This document shows, piece after piece, positions 51,488 through 58,713 of a stretch of DNA of 64,000 nucleotides (position 1 is the stretch's first letter; every line of letters starts with the position of its first letter). The stretch comes from Terriglobales bacterium (GTDB lineage: Bacteria; Acidobacteriota; Terriglobia; Terriglobales; Acidobacteriaceae). Under the pieces are notes generated by a model that worked only from the letters and a program-made list of their open reading frames with translations, made no database searches and was not told the origin of the DNA. The position numbers were made by a program, and so were the translations under genes. The DNA is taken from NCBI GenBank assembly GCA_035567895.1, contig DATMPC010000102.1, positions 1 through 64,000 of the forward strand, read 5' to 3'.

Positions 51488-53014
51488 CTACTGCTGAGGC
51501 GGGAACCCAACGGTTCCTGGTTCGCCGGGAAGCGGATGAGGAGTGCCCACGTATGGGAACGTATTTGAGAACGGCCGGTCGTTGCCCACAACTGTGAAGT
51601 CGTTGAGCTGTGCATCCGGCTTGTTGAACGTTGTTCCCTGCACGACAACCAGAACACGACGATCCTGACATGCCGGAAATGCAGAGCATTCAAGCGCAAC
51701 CCGTCCGATCGGACTACCACCACCAGGGACACCTGCCGGGAAGTGCACATCCGCGAGAGAGCGCAGTAGCTGCACCGCGATATCGACGCTTGGATCCTGA
51801 AGTCGTCGGCCGTTTTGCAGTCCAAACTGGCCAATATCCTGTTCGGTTCCCGGCACATCGAGATCGAACCGCAAGACGTCTGGCAGCAGTGCAGCGCGCA
51901 GAAGGTGTTTGTCCTTATTGACAAAGTTACCTGTAATTAACAATGGCGCACCATTCGGCAGCCCCGTTAAGCCGAGAGCCGTAAGAAGGTTCGCTCGATT
52001 TTGAATGGTGTTTTTCAAGGCTGGGTCGACTACTGAAGCATCGGTGTCCGTTAAAGCATCAGGGATCAATCCTGAATAGTTCGCCATATCGTGCTCAGGA
52101 ATTTCAGCGTTCTCGGCATCCCGAGGTGTTCCCTTCGGAATAAACACGGTCGCGAAGACCTGCTGGCCCATTCGTTCGAACTGCTGGTAATGGGGACGCG
52201 GAGCATCGTCGTCTTCATCGTCATCGTGGTCGCCTTTGCCCCTGCCTTCCGACTTGGCAAAGCCCGGTTCACCACCTGAAACATGCTGGCTCACAGTCGC
52301 CCACACGTTGATCTTCGACTTCTGTCCCCGCACCATGGACTTCGGTACTGAAACCGCGATCGTCGTTACATCAAACCCGCCGAATCCGTCAACGCCGCTG
52401 GTGCCGTCGGCTCGCACTGCACGTCCACGAAAACCAGCGCTCGGGATAGCCCGGAAAACGTCCTGCGTATTGTTGAGAATTCGAAAGAACTGTCCTATGT
52501 CGAAGACGAAGGGATCATCACGCAATCCCACAAACGCCTTGATAGCTCCATCGGTACTTTGAATTACCTGTCCAAATGCGCCTTTCACCGCTGGATCTCC
52601 GCGGAGCAGAGTATTGCGCGCACCTGTGTTGGACGGCCTCGACGGCCCAAACACACGAATTGTCTGACCCGTTCCTCGGATGTCGGCAACCACCTGAAGA
52701 ACGAGATCTTCGCGTGCGTCGCCAGTATTGTCGATCTTGAACTGATAAAGCAGGTCGGGCGACAGCGAGTAACTTGAAGCTTCAGCAGGAACACTGAAGG
52801 GATTCACGTTCATGATAAACACCACGCGCGACGAATCGTTCGGATCCGTAAACAGGTAGACATCGGTGATATCACCTTCGGGAATACCGTCGACTATCGG
52901 CGCCTCGCGGTGGTCCGCCGCCAAGGCGGTCGGAACGCGCCAGCAGGGCACCGCCACGAAAAGCGCCAGCGCCACCAGCATTGCAACCAAATAAAGAGCC
53001 CGATTCATTTTCAT
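51488..53014 (-). CDS. DUF4331 family exported protein
   Basis: Start at 53014, with GGAGGA seven bases upstream. Of 508 residues the first 32 are a signal peptide (LYLVAMLVALALFVAVPCW to ALAADHREAP). DHREAPIVDGIPEGDITDVYLFTDP is the family's conserved N-terminal block (core DHREAPIVDGIPEGDITDVY). A calcium-like acidic stretch, KGDHDDDEDDD, sits in the middle, and FVNKDKHLLRAALLPDVLRFDL is the C-terminal block. DUF4331 proteins are secreted or periplasmic with unknown function, often beside TPR genes, as here. Sandwiched between the lipoprotein and TPR genes (31 and 47 bases), it is almost surely in an operon. Confidence 0.85.
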   Translation of the reverse strand: MKMNRALYLVAMLVALALFVAVPCWRVPTALAADHREAPIVDGIPEGDITDVYLFTDPNDSSRVVFIMNVNPFSVPAEASSYSLSPDLLYQFKIDNTGDAREDLVLQVVADIRGTGQTIRVFGPSRPSNTGARNTLLRGDPAVKGAFGQVIQSTDGAIKAFVGLRDDPFVFDIGQFFRILNNTQDVFRAIPSAGFRGRAVRADGTSGVDGFGGFDVTTIAVSVPKSMVRGQKSKINVWATVSQHVSGGEPGFAKSEGRGKGDHDDDEDDDAPRPHYQQFERMGQQVFATVFIPKGTPRDAENAEIPEHDMANYSGLIPDALTDTDASVVDPALKNTIQNRANLLTALGLTGLPNGAPLLITGNFVNKDKHLLRAALLPDVLRFDLDVPGTEQDIGQFGLQNGRRLQDPSVDIAVQLLRSLADVHFPAGVPGGGSPIGRVALECSAFPACQDRRVLVVVQGTTFNKPDAQLNDFTVVGNDRPFSNTFPYVGTPHPLPGEPGTVGFPPQQ

Positions 53015-53044
53015 CTTTCTCCTCCGAATGATGGCCGGAAACAA

Positions 53045-53791
53045 CTACTGCGCCGTTGCCGTGCCGAACAGCGATGTGGATCTGTCGAGGCCGGCGAGAA
53101 TAATCTGATTCGGCGAAACCACGTAATAACTGAATTTATGGAGCTCAATAATTGCTACGCCGCGTCCGCGCCCAAGCTGTGTGCCGAGCTGGCCGGTCAG
53201 GGCCTCGGTTGTCCGCGAGAAGATTCCGTCTTCGAACTCTTCAGTCCCGGTACTGATCTCTCCGGTAGAGCTGGTGGTGAACGAGCCTGACGCCGACGCC
53301 TCGCCTTCCTCGCCCTTCCCACTCAGCTTGAAATCAAATTTCCCCACATTGCTGAAACCCGAAGTGCTCTGACGCTGCACGGTTCCCGTTCCGGTACCGT
53401 TGTACAGAAACGCCGCTTTCGCGGAGCCACTCGGGATTACAAAGGTCAACGTAGCCGCCATGGCTGTTCCATCGAAGAGCGTGGCGCTGACCGTGCCGAT
53501 GGAATCCAGCTGATAAGTCCCTTCCAGTTGCACCGCGCTGTCCAGGGTTGAGCCGCGTTTCAGATCTTCAACGCCAGTGAGGTTTCCACGGCCATCGGAT
53601 GTAAGGCTGCCCGCGACAAAGTAGTCGCCCTTACGCGGATCGGTCCCGCTGGCGAAAAAAACATAAGAGCCACGGAGTGGATCCAGGGCTGGCTTGGTGT
53701 TGGTGTGCAAGGAGGCGCGGCCTCCGCAAGCAAATGTGAAAACGGAGGCTCCGAGCACAGTTAGACACTGGAGACGCTGCTTACCTGTCAT
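53045..53791 (-). CDS. putative lipoprotein or secreted beta-rich hypothetical
   Basis: Start at 53791 (ATG); a GTG at 53806 is the only longer option and neither has a clear ribosome-binding site. The 248-residue protein has a hydrophobic N-terminus ending at VFTFACGGRAS, where Cys could be a lipid-modification site although FAC is not a textbook lipobox. The rest is beta-rich and Gly/Ser/Thr-rich, with repeated patterns such as GSYVFFASGTDPRKGDYFVA, LEGTYQLDSIGTVSATLFDG and ASGSFTTSSTGEISTGTEEF. Such proteins are frequent in Acidobacteriota without known role. It is the first gene of the operon with DUF4331 and TPR genes. Confidence 0.65.
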   Translation of the reverse strand: MTGKQRLQCLTVLGASVFTFACGGRASLHTNTKPALDPLRGSYVFFASGTDPRKGDYFVAGSLTSDGRGNLTGVEDLKRGSTLDSAVQLEGTYQLDSIGTVSATLFDGTAMAATLTFVIPSGSAKAAFLYNGTGTGTVQRQSTSGFSNVGKFDFKLSGKGEEGEASASGSFTTSSTGEISTGTEEFEDGIFSRTTEALTGQLGTQLGRGRGVAIIELHKFSYYVVSPNQIILAGLDRSTSLFGTATAQ

Positions 53792-53941
53792 TGTCTGCAC
53801 ACGCACACAAGTTTTATCGCGCGAGACTATCTAGCCAGAGAACGAATTTGCGCGAGCGGGAGATTTGGCCGGTGGAACTTAAAGACGTTCGGGGGATGGC
53901 CGAACAGAGTAGCACCGCAATTGGCTATTTGCAACCGACAC

Positions 53942-53967
53942 TCAAACTGGGTAGTGTCTCAGTTTGA
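53942..53967. repeat. TCAAACTG...CAGTTTGA hairpin with GGTAGTGTCTCAG
   Basis: TCAAACTG (53942-53949) pairs with CAGTTTGA (53960-53967). The right part, GGTAGTGTCTCAGTTTGA, is the same motif as the inverted-repeat ends at 29377 and 30017-30030. Confidence 0.6.
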
Positions 53968-54015
53968 ATTTGCGGGGTATGGCGGCGAATCGCGGAGTAT
54001 GGCAGCATTGAGCCA

Positions 54016-54075
54016 TGGGAAACAAGAACGCACCAAAGCGAGAAAAGAAGAAGCCGAAGAAGAATAAGGCGTAAG
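54016..54075 (+). CDS. tiny basic protein (19 residues)
   Basis: ATG at 54016 encodes MGNKNAPKREKKKPKKNKA. A very similar short lysine-rich sequence (MGNKNxxKREKKKPKK) recurs in many bacterial annotations, so I include it despite its length. It lacks a strong ribosome-binding site. Function is unknown; nucleic-acid binding is possible given the charge. Confidence 0.5.
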
Positions 54076-54100
54076 GCGACCCGCGAAGATATGAGGAGAA

Positions 54101-55036
54101 CTACAGTCCCTCTTCTTCCAGGAACTTCTCAGCTTCCATCGCTGCCATGCAGCCAGTGCCGGCAGCTGAGATCGCCTGACGATAGCGCCGGTCCTGCACA
54201 TCACCGGAGGCGAAGACTCCCGGCACTTTGGTGAAGACGTAGTTCTTCGTAACGAGATAACCGTCTACATCGGTGTCCAACTGCCCTTTCGCCCATTTTG
54301 CGTTGGGCTCATGTCCAATACCGAGAAACATCGCACTGGCGGGAAAGTCCCATTTCTTTCCGGTCTTCAGGTTGCGCAGGCGGAGTCCTGTGACTTCCTT
54401 CTTCCGCACGTCGTGGACGTCTTCCACAACGGTGTCGGTCAGGAACTCAATCTTGGAATGCTGCCGGGCACGCTCGATCATGATCTTCGACGCGCGGAAG
54501 CTATCACGCCGGTGAATGATCGTGACTTTGTTGGCGAAGCGCGTGAGGAAAAGAGCCTCTTCCATCGCCGAATCTCCGCCCCCGATCACTACGACGTCTT
54601 TGCCGCTGAAGAAGAACCCATCGCAAGTGGCGCATGAGGACACGCCATGACCGATCAGCGCCTGTTCATTCGGAATGCCTAGCCAACGCGCTGAGGCACC
54701 GCTGGCGACAATCAGCGTGCGCGTGAGCAATTGCTTGTCACCGAAATTCAATACAAATGGACGCTTGGTGAAATCCGCGCTCACCAGGTGCCCCATCATG
54801 TAGTCGGCGCCAAAGCGGGCCGCTTGCTTCTTCATGTTCTCGATCAATTCGGGACCTTGAATGCCTTCAGGAAAGCCAGGGAAGTTCTCAACCAGCGTAG
54901 TAATGCCGAGCTGACCGCCCGGTTCGTGTCCCTCGATCACCAATGGCTTCAGGTTGGCGCGGCCGGCATAGATAGCCGCTGTCAGTCCGGAGCATCCGGA
55001 GCCTAGAATCACCACGTTGCGTACGGAGTTGTCCAT
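54101..55036 (-). CDS. trxB: thioredoxin-disulfide reductase
   Basis: NADPH- and FAD-dependent enzyme that reduces thioredoxin in the cytosol. Its 311 residues are normal. The N-terminal FAD site is VVILGSGCSGLTAAIYAGRA, with Cys in place of the usual Pro in GSGPAG. The redox-active disulfide is Cys-Ala-Thr-Cys in VSSCATCDGFFF, the NADPH site is VVVIGGGDSAMEEALFLTRF and the C-terminal FAD block is VFASGDVQDRRYRQAISAAGTGC. The Cys in the FAD loop (GSGCSG) is worth noting but probably harmless. It lies 84 bases downstream of a secreted hypothetical gene on the same strand. Confidence 0.95.
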   Translation of the reverse strand: MDNSVRNVVILGSGCSGLTAAIYAGRANLKPLVIEGHEPGGQLGITTLVENFPGFPEGIQGPELIENMKKQAARFGADYMMGHLVSADFTKRPFVLNFGDKQLLTRTLIVASGASARWLGIPNEQALIGHGVSSCATCDGFFFSGKDVVVIGGGDSAMEEALFLTRFANKVTIIHRRDSFRASKIMIERARQHSKIEFLTDTVVEDVHDVRKKEVTGLRLRNLKTGKKWDFPASAMFLGIGHEPNAKWAKGQLDTDVDGYLVTKNYVFTKVPGVFASGDVQDRRYRQAISAAGTGCMAAMEAEKFLEEEGL

Positions 55037-55120
55037 ATGCCTCAGAGATTGGATTCAACAGTCGTGTCAGAAGACTCAGACCGGGGGATTCGGGAACAGA
55101 CATTGTACCCGCCGCTCCCG

Positions 55121-55873
55121 CTAGTGTGGGCCAGACGGTGGCATCGGAGCGCCTGCAGATTTCTTCGGCCCGGTTGCGTGGCCTGTAGAGGCGGAGCCCG
55201 AATTCAACCAGGCAATGTCACTGGCTAAGATCGTCCGCAGCTTGAGGAAGCGGCGATAGCCCGCGAGCGCGGCGGATGCCTGCGCGAAAATCGGTTCATA
55301 CTTCGATTGATCAACACCCACGCAGCGCGCCAGCCCGACGGTTGTCTTTCCCGCACGCTCCACACGCAAACGCGAAGCGGGCGTGTCGGATTGAATCACA
55401 ATTGAAGCTTTGCTGACGGAAGTTGAAAGTTTGTCTTCAATAGAGAGCGCCAGCAGATCCTTCACATCGCGTCCGCGAAAGACAAGCGTCTCGATCGTGT
55501 TCTCCGCGTCGGAGCTTAAAGAATACTGAATGGTCTGCAACGGCGAGTCGCTCTTGAATTCCCGGCGCAATCGGACGTACTTCGCACTAGCTTCCCCCAG
55601 TGTTGAAACCCCGCGTGCTATCTCGTAATCGCTGATAAAAGAAGGCGCTTTAGGCAAACGTGCTAACGCAGACGTCATTTCCTGCTGCTCTTCCGCTCCT
55701 GGCGTACAGACATTCAGAATGTTGACCTTCACCGGCGGACCTTGATCCGGCTTGGCTGCGTTGTCTTTTGCGTCTTGGCCAAGCGTCGCGAACGAGCACA
55801 GGATAATGAGGAGGAGGACTCGCACGAAGCGGATTGTAGAACAGAAAAGCACGCTCAGGTAAGCACACAGCAT
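55121..55873 (-). CDS. secreted conserved hypothetical upstream of trxB
   Basis: The 250-residue protein has a signal peptide: a basic/hydrophobic start and VRVLLLIILCSFATLGQ (cut near ATLGQD). ATG at 55873 is used; a GTG at codon 18 would give a shorter signal. Mature blocks are PVKVNILNVCTPGAEEQQEM, LPKAPSFISDYEIARGVSTL and FAQASAALAGYRRFLKLRTI. I know this sort of sequence from acidobacterial genomes without function. A C-terminal Ala/Ser/Gly/Pro-rich tail ends it. It may be co-transcribed with trxB. Confidence 0.65.
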   Translation of the reverse strand: MLCAYLSVLFCSTIRFVRVLLLIILCSFATLGQDAKDNAAKPDQGPPVKVNILNVCTPGAEEQQEMTSALARLPKAPSFISDYEIARGVSTLGEASAKYVRLRREFKSDSPLQTIQYSLSSDAENTIETLVFRGRDVKDLLALSIEDKLSTSVSKASIVIQSDTPASRLRVERAGKTTVGLARCVGVDQSKYEPIFAQASAALAGYRRFLKLRTILASDIAWLNSGSASTGHATGPKKSAGAPMPPSGPH

Positions 55874-55885
55874 GGTGCAGGCTTG

Positions 55886-56133
55886 TCCAAATTAGGAATT
55901 TAGCGATTTAGGGAGGGGCATCGGCTTCAGCCGTGCCGAGACGGAATCCATAATCGATCCGGCTTTAGCCGCTGCGGTGGATTCCGCTTCGTGACTGAAC
56001 ACCTTAAATCGGTTGCCCGAAACCTAATAGCTAACTTCATCGAGAAGCACAACCCCAGCGGCTAAAGCCTGATCAATCCGAAACTTCAAACGGCACGGCT
56101 GAAGCCGGTGCCCTTCCCTAAGACTAATTTGGA
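55886..56133. repeat. nested inverted-repeat element, GGCTTCAGCCGTGCCG family
   Basis: Outer arms: TCCAAATTAG...GGCTTCAGCCGTGCCG (55886-55938) and CGGCACGGCTGAAGCCGGTG...CTAATTTGGA (56091-56133). Inner arms ATCCGGCTTTAGCCGCTG (near 55956) and CAGCGGCTAAAGCCTGAT (56056-56073). The structure fills most of the 313-base gap between two genes, and no gene is seen in it. Confidence 0.8.
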
Positions 56134-56186
56134 CAGCCCTCCAGCATGGCGCGTCTCTACCTTCTGCAACGCTTAAACTACTTAAC

Positions 56187-56387
56187 ATGGCGAATCTGAT
56201 ACTTGTATACGGCATGCGCCTGCTGCCGTCAGACGAAATCAAATCAGTGGGCGATGCTCCAGTGGAATTGAAGAACGGACACACAGCCCGGGTCACCATG
56301 CACATTCTTGAAGGCAGCAAAGAGGAGATTGAAGCTCAATTGCGAAATAGCGTGGAAGCTTTCTTCGACATCTATCCGGAGATATGA
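56187..56387 (+). CDS. small hypothetical
   Basis: A 66-residue frame (MANLILVYGMRLLPSDEIKS to VEAFFDIYPEI) with an acidic, mixed alpha/beta pattern. A later block, HILEGSKEEIEAQLRNSVEA, looks helical. No ribosome-binding site is evident and I do not recognise the family. Coding-like composition and lack of a better feature on the other strand are the reasons for calling it. Confidence 0.5.
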   Translation: MANLILVYGMRLLPSDEIKSVGDAPVELKNGHTARVTMHILEGSKEEIEAQLRNSVEAFFDIYPEI

Positions 56388-56501
56388 ACGCCACTGAGCC
56401 AGGATGGCAAGGTACATGTGCGGCTTGGATTCGCTGATTGAACCAACGTGGGACAGTAATGATTTCAGCATTCGCCACGAGCATTGTTTTCAGCAACTTA
56501 T

Positions 56502-56548
56502 CTGTCCCACTGTCCCAAACCCCTATATGCGATGGGACAGTGGGACAG
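56502..56548. repeat. perfect 16-base inverted repeat CTGTCCCACTGTCCCA
   Basis: CTGTCCCACTGTCCCA (56502-56517) and TGGGACAGTGGGACAG (56533-56548) are exact complements around a 15-base loop. Each arm is itself a tandem of TGTCCCA(C). GTGGGACAG occurs again at 56449. The hairpin lies at the 3' end of the convergent S9 peptidase gene, but without a T-run. Confidence 0.75.
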
Positions 56549-56552
56549 TCGC

Positions 56553-58658
56553 TTATCTACCCTTTGTGACCGCCGCTGTGTTGGGGATCTTTATCCACTG
56601 ATCCACCCACTCGCCCACGGTCTTGTACCAGAGCTGACTATTCTGCGGTTTCAACACCCAGTGACCCTCGTCTGGAAAGTAGAGCATCTTTGACGGCACC
56701 TTGATCAGTTGCAGCGTGGTGAAAAGCTGGAAGCCCTCGGAGACGTCCAGCCTGTAGTCAAGTTGGCCGTGGACTACGAGCGTTGGAGTCTTGAACTTCG
56801 TGACATATTGATTGGGCGACCACTTCTGGTATGTCTTCGGATTCGTCCATGGAGTGCCTTTGAACTCCCAGATGTTGAACCACAGCTCTTCTGTGGTCCC
56901 GAAAGCGGAAATCGTATTGAACATCCCATCGTGCGAGACCATGCACTTGAAGCGTGTGGTGTGGCCTAGCAACCAGTTGATCGCATATCCGCCATAGGAG
57001 GCGCCTAGTGCACACTCGCGCTCTTTATCTATGAACGAATACGTTTTCTCGACATAATCGAGGCCGTTCATCAGATCGATGATGGGCTTGCCGCCCCAAT
57101 CGCCATTGATTCCGTCGATGAATTTTTGACCATACCCGGTCGAACCGCGCGGATTGATCAAGATCACAACATAGCCGCTCGCCGCCATGAGTTCGGCGTT
57201 CCAGCGGTAGGACCATTCCTCACCCCATTGGCCTTGGGGACCGCCATGAATTAGAAACTTCACTGGATATTTCTGCCCGGCGTTGAATCCCGGCGGCCTG
57301 AGCAGAAAACCCTGCACTCTCGTCTTCTCGGCGCCAGTAAATTCGAATGATTCCAGCGGAGACATCGCCACCTGCGACAACACGCCATCGTTCAGATGAC
57401 TCAACTGCTGCGCTTCGGCTGCTCCGCCCTCTGCAAGGTTCGCCCGATAGATCGCGTTCGGCGCCGTAGCTGACTGGCGACTGAAGAAAATGGTCTTTCC
57501 GTCGGGACTGATAACAGGATCGTCATTTGTACCGGGGATTGCTTTCTGAGGCTCTCCACCGCTCACTTTGATGCGCCACAGCGGCGAGCCTCCGTGATCT
57601 TCGCCCGCAAAGTAGATCGTCGACGAGTCGGGACTCCACGTGAACGCCTCCACCCAGCGATCGAAGTTCTTGGTCAGATCGGCAGTCGCTCCGCTCTTCC
57701 GATCGAACAGCAACAGACGAAAGCGGTCGCTTTCATATCCGGCGCGCGCCTGGGAGCGGTACGCGATGTAGCGTCCATCGGCTGAATACAGAGGAGTGGA
57801 ATCGCTTCCCGGGCTACTCGAAATCTTCTTCGGCGTGCCTCCCGTAATGGGAACAATAAAGACCTCGTTGTTCGTGCTGGTCGCTTCTACCTCGTCAATG
57901 TTGCTGGTGAATGCGACCTCCTGCCCATCTGGCGAAATCGCATAGAGGTCCTGGCCGCCGAGATTGAACGGTGGAACATCGTGATCGCCGGGCGTAATGT
58001 CCACCGGGACGCCGCCTTCAGTGCCGACGACGAACAAATGGCTGCGCTTAAAACGCGTGTAACTCGACCAATGGCGGTAAAAAAGGCGCGTAAAGACCTT
58101 GGCTTTTACCTTTGATTTGACCAGTTCCTCATCGCGGACTTTGTTGCAGGCATCGTCTTTGCAGTCAGGATAGACTTCGGAAACAAACACAATGTGCTTG
58201 CCATCCGCCGCCCAGACCGCTCCATCGGCTTCAGTTGAGAGCGAAGTAAGCTGACGAGCTTCGGCGGAGGGGGATCCAGCGGCGCTATCGAACCCGACTA
58301 CCCATATTTGCGAGCCTCCAACTGCGCTGGAGGTGTATGAGAGGCTCTTGCCGTCGGGTGAAAATCTTCCGCGATTTTCACCGGCTGCCCCGTTCGTGAT
58401 CTGCTTCGCGTCGCCTCCCGCGGCCGGGACAAGCCAAAGATGCGGCTTCCGCGTGTTCTCCGCGAGATTCACATCGATCGCCGAGAAGATCACCCAGCGG
58501 CCGTCCAGCGAGACTTGCGGATCGCCAACACGCTTGAGAGCCATCATGTCTTCGAACGTGAAGGGATGCTTCGATCCCAACGCGCTGGTGCTCTGGGGCC
58601 CGCTCTGAGCGACTGAGAGGCTAACAAGAGCAAATAGAAGCAAAAGCTTGCGGAGCAT
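56553..58658 (-). CDS. exported S9 family (prolyl oligopeptidase-like) peptidase
   Basis: The ATG at 58658 has AGGAGA seven bases upstream and starts a signal peptide (MLRKLLLLFALVSLSVAQ), so the enzyme is probably periplasmic. The 701 residues comprise a seven-bladed beta-propeller (WD40-like blocks such as SPDGKSLSYTSSAVGGSQIW and SPDGQEVAFTSNIDE) and a C-terminal alpha/beta hydrolase. The catalytic Ser lies in GASYGGYAINWLL, Asp in VVHGQLDYRLDVS, and His in PDEGHWVLKPQN. It resembles dipeptidyl peptidases/acylaminoacyl peptidases that trim N-terminal residues from short peptides; exact specificity is unknown. It lies 55 bases downstream of the histidine kinase gene. Confidence 0.9.
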   Translation of the reverse strand: MLRKLLLLFALVSLSVAQSGPQSTSALGSKHPFTFEDMMALKRVGDPQVSLDGRWVIFSAIDVNLAENTRKPHLWLVPAAGGDAKQITNGAAGENRGRFSPDGKSLSYTSSAVGGSQIWVVGFDSAAGSPSAEARQLTSLSTEADGAVWAADGKHIVFVSEVYPDCKDDACNKVRDEELVKSKVKAKVFTRLFYRHWSSYTRFKRSHLFVVGTEGGVPVDITPGDHDVPPFNLGGQDLYAISPDGQEVAFTSNIDEVEATSTNNEVFIVPITGGTPKKISSSPGSDSTPLYSADGRYIAYRSQARAGYESDRFRLLLFDRKSGATADLTKNFDRWVEAFTWSPDSSTIYFAGEDHGGSPLWRIKVSGGEPQKAIPGTNDDPVISPDGKTIFFSRQSATAPNAIYRANLAEGGAAEAQQLSHLNDGVLSQVAMSPLESFEFTGAEKTRVQGFLLRPPGFNAGQKYPVKFLIHGGPQGQWGEEWSYRWNAELMAASGYVVILINPRGSTGYGQKFIDGINGDWGGKPIIDLMNGLDYVEKTYSFIDKERECALGASYGGYAINWLLGHTTRFKCMVSHDGMFNTISAFGTTEELWFNIWEFKGTPWTNPKTYQKWSPNQYVTKFKTPTLVVHGQLDYRLDVSEGFQLFTTLQLIKVPSKMLYFPDEGHWVLKPQNSQLWYKTVGEWVDQWIKIPNTAAVTKGR

Positions 58659-58713
58659 TCGGATTCTCCTGGGGCAAACCGGACAGTGTAACAAGGCTGG
58701 AGGGCTTCGAGGC

